Assembly: GCA_009733775.1 (NCBI GenBank)
Contig: WOGZ01000275.1
Span: 1-44,533 of the forward strand
DNA length: 44,533 nt
Source: Alectoria sarmentosa
Taxonomy: Eukaryota; Ascomycota; Lecanoromycetes; Lecanorales; Parmeliaceae
Direction of reading: 5' to 3'
Within the stretch, counting starts at the first letter, position 1, and each line of letters opens with the position of its first letter. The notes beneath the pieces are model-generated. The model was not told where the DNA came from, searched no databases, and saw nothing but the letters and a program-made list of their open reading frames with translations. The translations under genes were made by a program, and so were the position numbers. This document shows, piece by piece, positions 20,069 through 30,721 of the stretch.

Positions 20069-23000
20069 GAATTCAATGCAATACCCGACCTGTGGCGACC
20101 AGCGGCAATGGTCACAACGGCGGCCTGAGCAAATTCAAGGTAGAGTGCATTGCGCATGGTAGTGATCGCTCTTGCGGTGGAGGTTGTCGCAGCGCATAAT
20201 GAAATGATGATATTAGACAGTTTTGAAGAACTTTTGAAGGTGTTCATAGGGAGGATAAAGTTATAGAGTGTTTCGTGTTATCGCGGATATTTTGCAATTA
20301 GCGACGATTCGATTCGTGAATGCCTCTATGCGAACATCAACATTCGCAACGAGAGACGTCTCTCGAAACATCTATGCGCCCGTCTCGAAGATATGTGCAG
20401 CTGCGCTAGGCTAAAGTCCACGATGTGAGCAATGTGATTGCGAATATTGTTTGCCGACTCTTTGGTCGCAGCGAACGATGCATGCCGGTGGATCAGTTCG
20501 GTACAGTCAAGCAGATGGCTGAATAAAACGAGAATGATTGAAATCCTGAAAATGCTCGAATCGACCAAACAGAGCAAGATTATCCTTTCACAGTATGTGC
20601 TGCTTGCACTTCGCCCCAGGGGAGGACCATCGTAGCAACACAAACACTGACAGTTGTCTTTCTGTAGACCGCAACATAATTCAATGGCTTTTCTTGGCTC
20701 CTCCGTCAAGACCTATAGTTTTGCTGTATCTTTGTTCATCCAGCCTCTTTCAAGAAGCTGTTTTCCCAAGCATCGTTCCGACGGAAGGTTCGTTCCTGCG
20801 TACGTGTCCTGTTTTGTTGGCCATAGCAGCGGGCTATATACGCGAAACTCGGTCAACTCAAAATTTCCATTGGCCGAGTGCGTGATATCCTGGTCATTTC
20901 ATCACCTTCACGCCCTCTGATGTTTTCCTGATGATTTTTTTGAGCGCTTTGAGTGCAGGAGGTACCATATCCACAGACTAGGCACACTCTAGCTGCCCCA
21001 CTTTATCAAGTTAAAGTGTGAATATGAGGAGCGCGAGATCAATGACCGTTTTTACTTGGGTTGCAGCGAAGGCCTCTCGTTCATACTTAGATTGCTGTTC
21101 TAAAGTTTCATGGTATGCATGCTGCCGTTTTAGTTTTTCGCAATGCGCTAGGAATACTCTTGGCTTTGGTCATCTAATACTTCTCTTGTTGCTTTCATAC
21201 TCTCAATTTGGCATCGCTTTGTATCAAATCAGAGATGAGAACAGCCGCGTTGGACAAGTCGACCCCTGCTAACTCAGCAACACCGTCTGCGTTATGAGGA
21301 GGTGCCGACCTTTTATTATACCACTATTGATACAGCTGCATGGAAACCCTCTCTCTTAGAGACTCTTAGCGTTCCACTGCGTCGAAGGAATGTCAATGCA
21401 AGAATTGTGCGCCCATCAGCATCACTTCCGTAATGCGGATATTCTAATCTCCGCCTCTTGGCTGGCATAGACGAAGCCGATCACCCTGGTCGTATCTTTT
21501 CCCCGTAGCAATCATCTTCTGATGAGGAAAGGTTGTATGATCTCTGTAGTAAAGGCGAGGTAAGAGCCTGTTGAACGCTCGCAATGAAAACGCATGTAGC
21601 AGCAATCGCTTGTGAAATTATTAATGCGACATATCTTCCGCCTTCAAATATTATAGCTGTCTTTGAAGTCATGACTACATCTTTCACACTTGATTATGTC
21701 GGAGGAAATAGCTCCCCAGTTCAAGAGGGTTTCCAGTCCGCCGCAAAGCCTTGAGCAGCGACAACGTTTCATAACGCGTTACCTCCAGGCAACTAGAGAC
21801 ATTCCTTTTCCTCATTGTAAAAGTGGTATTGCTGATCAATCTTATCGAATTTTAGGGCGAATCTTTGTCGGAGGCGCCATTGAGTGCAGATGACATTTAT
21901 CTTCGCTGCTCAAAGAATCTCCTTTGAGTATTTGTTCCGAGAGGACAGTCCTTCGCGAGTTTCGGCCGTGTAATCTTCAAGTCTAAAAGGCGACGACGGG
22001 TTGATATCATCAGAGTTCTCTAAATCCTAATGACATTTCAGGCTTCGGAACTCTAAAGTCTCCTTTTCTTCTCCTCTCCTTTTTCTCTTTCTCTGGCAAA
22101 GTGTTTCTTTGAGGACTTTCTAAAGACCACGAGCCTGATGTAGCATAAGATGTATTGTGATGATGATCACGTTGATGTTAGCTCACCATACCAGCGGCTG
22201 TCGTCCCAAGAGTAACTGACTGCAAGCTTGAGAGCATCGCATATCTCTCGAGAGTAGTTTATGAGATAAAGGGCGAAAGCAAACGCGTTTGGAGTAACAA
22301 TGACTTGCATCAGGCACCGTCCAAGCAGCTGGAGAAATCGAGGCAGCCATCAGAAGTTCACCAAGGGAGATTGTCCCTTTTTAAGATTAGTCCATTCAGT
22401 ACCTCGATTGTCGACGCACTGCAATGTGGGCTGTTGTAGTCCAGCAATCTCGCAATTTTCCGCGTCATCGCACCACAAGAGTCTACGTCTGACTGCGCGT
22501 TTCCTTGTTTCCATATTTTCAAGTTTGCCCCCAAGAAGTACCTTGATTAGGAGAAGGCGTCTTTGTGAGAAGGTTAGGAGTCGTTGGGTGGAATAGAACG
22601 CAGGGTGGATTTTGACCATAGGAGCAGCAAGTCCTAACGCCATTTCCGCCTGCACAAAGCTCTTCTGTTCCTGCTCCGCCATGAACAACGCATGATATAT
22701 CGTCTCATGTGGCATTTTCCTATCTTGGCTGATTCAGGTATGTGAACTACATCTGGACGTGACTTGAAGGTGCTCGATGTCATGCCTCAGTTTCTTTGAC
22801 CGTTCGTTTTCTGAAAGAGCTTTTGGGGTTCATTTTCCAGTCTTGGCGACTTGCGATCGATTGTAAGCACTTTGCGTACAAACAACACCACGTGATGGTC
22901 GTTATACGTAGCGATGTTGCCCATAGACCGTTGACTGCGTTATTAGGCGCCCGTAACAATGCCATGAAGAAGAAGACAAGGTCTTTAAGATCAAAAAAGT

Positions 23001-24813
23001 ATATCTCCACGAGGTTGAAGAGACAATGGGATTACTTCCAAGGATGATCGGCTTGTCATGCATCATATTGCCATCATCGTCCAAGACAAGCTGGTCCACC
23101 ATGCCAATACTGTTCAGCTCTTCTCGATCTAATCGAACTTTGAACGATATTGCAAGCGGATCATCAAAGTCTTCTGGCTCGAGTTATGTTTGAATTCCAG
23201 TACCGTTCCCTGATGTCTTGCTCTCACCTGAACTTGATTTGAAATTTTCAGGCGAGAGTGATGGCAAAGATATTGGCCCTAACATAGCAACAAGGGTTCA
23301 GAAACTGTGTGTTGCGGATAATATGTTGACGAGATCGACTCTGAGATCAAATGCAAAAGTAAAGCCCGAATAACCGCGATGATGTCGTTACCTCTTCTCA
23401 AACTCAACATATGTTATTTCAAACTATGTGTTCTTTTTTCTTTCTTTAGCATCGTAATCGATAAAACGGAACAATTCTTCAATCATGAAAAACTCATTGT
23501 GAAACAAGTCTTTCGTAAAGGTCAGCCAAAGAGACACACTGATCTGATATATGTGTGACCGAGTTTCTCTTGCTTTGAAGAAAACCCACATAGATGCCAT
23601 GTAGCTCATGACAAGGAATGGAAAAACCCGCTCCATTTGCACAGACAAGCAACATCAAGTTCAGTCTCGATTGCCAACAACTTTTCTAAAGCGCTTTAAA
23701 ATTCAATAGCTTCTGGATAGGTAGTAGATTCGGCGTTCTTTCTTAGTCGAGGTTCAATTCATTATTTCACCGATGTCTCGAAGAATCTTCGCAAGCTTTC
23801 GCTCGATATCTCTATCGACATTGATTGTATACCTATTGAATGTTCTCGTATCCTGTTAACAAATTGTCACACAGTGTTTGCAGGGTAGAATTTCTATTCA
23901 AAAACTTGTCAAAATAGCAATTTTAGACTCACAAATACTCTAAACAAGGGCAAAACATAAAGCAGTACCTGGGCCAGTCTGTAACCAACTCCATGGAGCT
24001 CTTCTTCCGTCAAGCTTATAGCAATGCTTCTATGATGGGAAGGAGATTAGAAGGATGATAGAAAACCACTGATTCTAATAAGGATATTGAAGAGTTTCAT
24101 GCCGCTGATGGAGAGGTCTATTTTGTCGTGTGATTTCTTGATAGAGTCAAGGGCCGCATCTTGTGGGCCCATTTGCCGATATCGATTAGCTTTGTTGGGG
24201 AAAGAATTGAGAACGCATACACACTGCTTAGCCTGACAAGTACCTCAACGAAAATCTTCAGCGATGAAAGTAACGACTCAAGCACCGTAAAGAGAGAAGT
24301 CGATTGCGATGGGATCCTTCGAGCCTGTACTACCACGTCCCAGAAGAGATACCGCAACCACAGAAGATGATGATGGCGCAAGTCTCAAGTCTGTGGTCTC
24401 ATGTCTACTCGACTTGTCGTGACCGCTCTCTGGGAAATACAATCGATGTTTCAAGCATTGTAGCTGTAGAATGGTGTGGCAACGCCATTGCTGCCATGCC
24501 CACCATTGCAGAAGGTCCTACCTTTGGCATACGGCGAATCTCTAGTAAGAAAGCTGGACTATCAATGGGAACGACTTCGATGAGCGGGAGCGCTCAATGC
24601 GAGCTGTCTGAAAACCACATTGTAGATGAAAAGGATACATTTATCTGAGAAATGGGAAACAAAGCTCTCTGAGTATATGTGAAAGTATTTGGGTAATTGC
24701 AAAGAATGTACGAACCCCGTTGACACGGTGCTCATGAAAACTATGAGCCAGATATTACGTGATTACTATGAAATTCTGAAAAAGAGATTATCAATTTTTC
24801 TTCGCAGGGTATA
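20069..24813. other. coding-like fragments on the minus strand, no gene resolved
   Basis: Minus-strand frames with hydrophobic helices occur at 20326-20709 (SIFRISIILVLFSHLLDC), 21481-21687, 22780-23010, 23424-23648 and 24118-24381; a charged frame lies at 22350-22715. They lack consistent starts, and I could not chain them with phase-correct introns. They may be exons of one long membrane-protein gene, relics of several genes, or chance. Confidence 0.25.
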
Positions 24814-25417
24814 TCATTTGCCGTAGTAGAAAGGGTCGCAGTGAGCTGCGAGAATTTCGTGTCCAGCAGTTAGCATGTCGTTGAACGTTCGAATACTCTG
24901 CAGCCTTTTATCGATAAGCATATCGAGGTAAAGAGCAGGATCGGGCAACGTCGCGTCTAGGGTAAAGTGAGACTCAGCTTTGAGCAGAAGAATCATGTCT
25001 TCGAGGTATCCTGTGATTTGCCCAAACCTTTTCTTTTTCTGTCGCGACACTCGCATACCCTTCGACCAAATTCTGTTCCCCGTGATATTTTGGGGTCCTT
25101 CAGTCAACAAAGGACTCGCAAGGGTCCTATACTGGCCTTCACACCTTTGGAAAGTATGTTCTTCTGATGTCAAATCATCACTTCCATTCATAGCGATACC
25201 ACAATGTAGGGTGGGCAATCCACGCACTCCAAAGGTATACGTAAAGTCCATGTCAAGCTAAAACGGAGCACCATGAGCTTCGGATGTCCAAACCAACTAG
25301 ATTAGCACTGGCAATGAACAGAGGAGGCTTGGTGTAAGGCAGCAATCGATGAAGCCTCTTGGTAGCAGCACTTGTCACAGAGCCTCTCTTCCTCATTGTT
25401 TTCTTAGCCTCTGGCAT
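24814..25417 (-). pseudogene. possible two-exon gene or relic, unidentified
   Basis: An ATG at 25417 opens KKTMRKRGSVTSAATKRLHR...PLFIASANL. A 40-nt GT-AG segment (25297-25258, acceptor CCGTTTTAG) would join it in phase 0 to a frame reading MDFTYTFGVRGLPTLHCG, with a later stretch YLEDMILLLKAESHFTLDAT and a natural end H-C-D-P-F-Y-Y-G-K-stop at 24814. The predicted product is about 187 aa with no recognised domain. The intron is unusually short, and more coding-like sequence continues upstream to about 25978, so the true gene may be longer and multi-exonic, or dead. Confidence 0.3.
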
Positions 25418-28400
25418 CACCCTTGGATTTCCCCCTTGACAGTATCTCGAACTGAACCCGTTGCAACAAGCATGTCTTTAGAAGACTCCAACTTATCATT
25501 AGCTTCCGTGCGCTGTCCAGTATTAATAAGGTCCCTTCTCTAGAAGCACCTTCAACATGCTTTGACACCGGAATCCCCTGTGCGATGGTGGTAGCGTTAA
25601 CTGCGACAAATGGAACGTAACTCTCGAATCGTCATTTTGGACGCCTGAGTTACATTTCTGAATCTTCCATGCAACAATCTCATCACACGCCTCAGGTTTT
25701 TCACAGAATTCTCAGTCAAATGTCAACCGTTGACAGAAATCAATGAACAGAGCGACACGCAATGTTAGTAAAGGGTTTGCCTGAACCAAGAGGTATTGCA
25801 AAATCAGGGCAGAGAAGGAGATGAGAATCATTAAGTACCCTCTGCATAGTGGATCCGGATCCAAAATGATCTGAGACATTTGCCGGAAAGGCTCCGTATT
25901 CCCGGATTTGCCGCGCAGCTGTACTCCCAGACCAATGAGCTCAAGTCCAGAAGTTATATAGACGGCTAGAGCGGCCATGGGCTTCCATTTGTGGCCTCAT
26001 GAGTTGGAGCAGCCCTTGTTCGCTTCGATGATGCTTTCGAGAAATGTGGCTCAATTTAAAGACTGAAAGATACTCGATCTAATTCATCAGCAAAGTTGTT
26101 GGCCATGAGATCGAGGCTTCCACTCCCATTGAGTGCCTCTCAGTTGAAACACTAGTCTTTGAGATCGGAACTCGTCTTCTTCAGCATTGATCCTAGTGTC
26201 TATCATAGGCCTTCCGAGTACGGCGCAAAGCCCAGCTCTCATAGGATCTTGCCCAACCTGTGAGCAAGAATACAGTTCCAGCACTGCGATGATCTGGTCG
26301 TGGTACGTCCTCTCTTTTTCTCCTCGCTAAGTCTTCTTGACGAGATTGGTCATCAAGTTCGCTTTGAATGCTGTGAAGCGTACACGGTCTTTACGTTTTG
26401 CCCCATCAAGAAGCTCCTGCGAACAATGAGCTCGGGTTCCGTAACGCAGCCGTGTCTTTCGCAAGTAGAGAAGGCGCGAGAGTTGTGGAGAACAGCTTTT
26501 GCAGTGGTATGTTACCGGTGCGCTAATTTCGATCAGCATCTTGTTCCATGTCACGTACGGCGCGGGACGTACTCTCGAGCTTTGGGCGAGTGACGTTCTG
26601 AATGGTCTCTTGCTTGATGAAGTGAGCCAGTCTAGATGAAGTGAACGCCGTTTGAAAGCTTTGCCGGGCCAGCACGCTTTCCCTTTTGCCTCATCTTCGT
26701 CTTTCAAATGTAGGTCCTCGATGGGCTTTCCGTCTGTCACATGATGGACTACCATGACGGTAAATTCGTTCTGACTCCAGCCGGGATACATTTTGCTATT
26801 GTTGCAATTAAATGGTTGAAGAAATAAAAGACAAGAGACACGAGGGGCGCAGTGTATGAATGAGAATGCAACCAGGGAAAGAGCTACGAGGGCAAATTAT
26901 CAATTAAGAATTGCTAGGTGCAACATCATACCTTTCTCCTGCCACGTAATAATTCTCCAGATTTTCCCAGCGCTCTTTGAACTTCTCCAACTGTATCGCG
27001 AACCCCTCCCCGCAGTGCATTGCAAGCCTCGGGTTAGTTTTGGAATACGTAACAGGATATTAGAAGATTGCTATGGTGGTTGACGATGATAATGAGCTAG
27101 TAGGTGTGAGTGCAAGAGAGGAAGAGGAGACTAGTCTCAAAAATGAGAAGCAAGCGCGGGTCATTGGCCAACACACCAGCTCGCACATATACCCTTAAGA
27201 TGATTGATATAAAACCCCCTCAGTGAGATGATGATCTCTCACGTATTAAGTACGACGCGAAGCCGTTTTTATAGCATCGTGGATTCTCTTAGTTGTCTCA
27301 TCGGGACTGCATCGTCACGTTCCCTGAAAGCAAGTGAGGTACTTACTATAGCGTACTGAAAACACGTAAAACGCCAAATCTGAAGGCCAGTGCTATATAT
27401 GTACAGAATGAGGCGTTTCGCTCTTAAGAGAGTGAGATATCAGGTAGAGGCTGAATTCCGAAAAATCACAGAGCAAAAGTTATAAATGAGTTTTATCCCA
27501 TAATACACATGTAAGAGCGAAGTATGTGAGAAAGATATGGCGAATGTCTCTGAGAGTTACTGCTATAAATGGGCTGTCACAAGTCATTAATGCTTATCGA
27601 TCAAGTATGAAATGAATTCCCTTGAATGGTCCTTTCTGGTAAGTCTCTGTTATCCGTAAGCAGACTCGAACTTTGAATTTCGAGCGGGGTGTCAAGCGGT
27701 GCGAGGTTGTAGAAAACACTTGACAGTTGTCTTTGAAGAATCAAGAATGGCTAAGGTGGGATTGTGAGTAACGATGCGGGAATTTGCCGTCACTCACGGC
27801 ATCTTCGGCATCAGGTGTAAAAAAATTCCGGATGTGCTGGGCTTTGAGATACTCGACTGAACCCCTGTGATGATTTTTGGAGGGTTGAGATCAGGAGTTG
27901 TATCGCAGAGGTTGCCCTTCGAACGTAAAGACTTCGAGATGATTACCGCGACCTATGGCACCAATAGCCGAGGAGCTGATGATAGCATTTGATACTTTCA
28001 AAACCCTGAGTAAGGATCGCATCTCCGAGAAAAGGACTGAAGTTTCTCGGAGAGTGCTTGAGCTAAGCATAGAACTCGAAGAGCCCATGTGAGATTTGAC
28101 GGTTACAAAGCAGCTCAGAGGCAGAACTAAGGCGGGAAACTCTGACACAGATTCGCCATCCTGTATGGCGGCCTTCTCGTGGCAGATCTGACGTCCAGGT
28201 GAACATCTGGGAGCTCTAGAACTATAGATCCCGCCTGCACGGCTATTAAGGTGACAGAGAATCGGAAATCGCAGAAGAGGTGCGTGAATACAGCTTCTTC
28301 GCCGAGTCTTCATAACCGTCCAAAGGAAATCGAGAGGGGTCTGAACGGAAGAATTCATTGGATGAGCCTAGATTCAAAGCAGCTCTTCTGTTTTACCATA

Positions 28401-28519
28401 AAAGTCGTCTTACAAGACTTCAAAAGTCTTGAGTGGTGAGGGCTGCCGATACCTAGCATGAGGCTCGAATGGGTTTTGAGTTTGCGAACGATGAGTTATG
28501 AAATCCCAGGCAGACTTAC
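25418..28519. other. unresolved stretch with minus-strand fragments
   Basis: Frames at 25712-25978 (hydrophobic YLMILISFSALILQYLL), 26327-26791 and 27891-28358 on the minus strand are coding-like in parts but lack a family match. 26800-27890 shows nothing on either strand apart from AT-rich sequence. Confidence 0.25.
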
Positions 28520-28881
28520 AGCCTACATAGATCCAAATACGCTTTCCCCCAGCGGCAGCCGGTATTCCTTTCTCGTCGTATCACGCTCATCTTTCCAGCC
28601 CCATAGTAGTCAAACAGAATAAATGACAAAATCATGAAGACGTCCAAGCCAACTTTCTCTGGACCCATCAAAGCTGCGATAAGAGTCTTGCCATGTTCTT
28701 TGGCTCTCTTCCGATGGAAGCCCTGAAGTGAGAGCACGGTTACCTCGTCAAGATTTTCAAGGCTGCGGGACGGCTGAAAGAGGGACCAGTACCGGTCTCG
28801 CCTAATTTGGTAGGACCTGTACCCCATAATGTATCGCGACGATGGGCAGTAATGTGCTGTCCAGCTTGTAAGGGCAGGCAA
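28520..28881 (-). pseudogene. candidate internal exon, unidentified
   Basis: A 120-codon frame runs into a perfect GTAAGT donor at 28519-28514. It reads YRSYQIRRDRYWSLFQPSRS, then a hydrophobic stretch VFMILSFILFDYY. The downstream partner exon was not found. It may belong with other minus-strand membrane-like fragments between 20 and 28 kb. Confidence 0.25.
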
Positions 28882-28998
28882 ATCTTGACAGGGAGTTTGC
28901 TGTTACTAAGCGCAATAAGCCCACGCCCTAGTAGATGCCACTAACCTTATTCGAGGTTTTGAGATCCGCGGGCCTTGAACTGCTGAGCTCACCTAAAT

Positions 28999-30093
28999 TT
29001 CGCGGGATTCGGTGATAATGGGCTCAGCGCTAGCAAAGAAATGATGCAACGCACATCTCTGGATACTTATGAACGGCAATTTTTCCAACGCAGACAGGAG
29101 ATTGAAGTGTCTGGTGCCCAAGTCATGGCTGTAGTTCAGCTGGGTGAGGACGTCCGCTCCGTCCGATGGAAGATCAATATGGAAGCGAATGAATATCTAA
29201 CACCGTGGAGAATGATCAACAAAGGAACCTTTTTGAGCCTCTCATATGCTAGACTAATTTTTATAGACCAAATCCCAGGATATCTGTCAAAAGACTTCCG
29301 GCAATACGTCTCTCAAGCAAGCTAATACGCTGCCGGCAATCACAGAGCTTAAGACTATTACCTCAAGAACAATCAGTCGGAGGATCAAGAGACTCGTCCA
29401 AAAAAATTGGAAGCGCTGGCGGTGGACATGTTTGCGGCTTGGATCATTCACAATGTTATCAAGCGTAATAATGACAAACATTGGAAAGATTTCTCGCCAA
29501 TAGATCTAGAATGTCTGTCATTAAGTGATGCATTATCAGCGCAGCAAGCGATGCAATCTTCGACCCTATCAAAAACTACCGGTGAAAGTGCGGAAAAGAC
29601 TATAAAACGGGGGGGGTTCGGAGGCAAACGCGAATAGCAAAAGCATCTTCGACCCCATTCGAAACCTTTAAGGGGCTCATCTTACGTTAAGAAGCGCATT
29701 ATCGATCTGCGCGGAACGGCATCTGAGGCTTTCTCCTTTGAACTCGAGTGAGTCATCAACCGTTTCGACGTCTATGAGCATAGTCTACAATGTCTCACCA
29801 ACAGAAAGCCTCTGTTTAATTTCACAACCGCTGAGGACGCATCTGCTCGAATCACAACTACGGGATCTACCGGGCACCATGATCTCGAGGCCAGCACAGT
29901 CAGAACCCTCGAGACGAGATTCTCTAGCCAGACCCTCGTCCTTCCACGCTCACAAGTTCGAGGCCTAATATGCGAACGGGAAGAGATAACATCTGAAGGC
30001 TCGATCAGATGGACGTTCCAGCGACGACGAAGTCGGACGAGGCCACCAATCGACTCCATAGCCCAGCTTGTCAGGAGAGCGGGTTTTCTTTAA
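28999..30093 (+). pseudogene. broken plus-strand protein gene, unidentified
   Basis: Three coding-like blocks lie in order. The first, 29041-29325, includes SLDTYERQFFQRRQEIEVSG; the second is 29407-29637. The third runs from about 29683 to TAA at 30093, with intron 29748-29804 (GTGAGT...CAACAG, 57 nt) removing an in-frame TGA and joining F-S-F-E-L-E to K-P-L-F-N-F. Blocks one and two are in different contexts, separated by stops without good introns, and a G7 run at about 29610 lies near the break before block three. It looks like a degraded gene; an intact gene with missed introns remains possible. No domain is recognised. Confidence 0.35.
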
Positions 30094-30721
30094 TCACATT
30101 TCTCAAAACTGGGTCGACGGCTGAGAAATCCTCTCTGCAGCAATTTTCAAACTTCGTCTCGCAAGGTATTTCCAATCATTCCAGATAGAAGCAATGAGAT
30201 TGAAGGTGCGTTGTCATTGAATGGCTTCCACAGGAAAATCCGCTACCGATACTGCACTGACAGTGGTTTTGAGGAACGAAAAGGACAATGTTAGTGATAT
30301 TGCTAGCGTGCGATGACCCTTTCTTCCTCCCAAAGCAGCCTCTCTTCATATTCTAGTTTCTTGGAGTTCGATGCCCTGGGTTGCTCGTCGACTACTGCAT
30401 CAACTACCTGGCTACTTTTTTCTGCAAGGTTATAGAGTAGTTGTGTAGTCTGAAATGTGCACAGCTCTCTCTGCCAGCGAACAGAAGACTTGTTTGGTAT
30501 TTTGGTGTCTTTGCCGCTGAATGTGGACTTCGATAACACTTCTTGAATTGTGATAGATTCAACAGTCATTCTAGCATTGCCATGCGCATATTTGTGGTGT
30601 ATTTTTATTTCAAGGTGAGACACGCTACAGTGAGATTTGTCAAGAAGCGCATGGAAGCCGAGCCGCGAGACATCGCCTCCTGGTATTCGTGCATGCATCA
30701 AAAGCATCCATCGCCAAAGAA

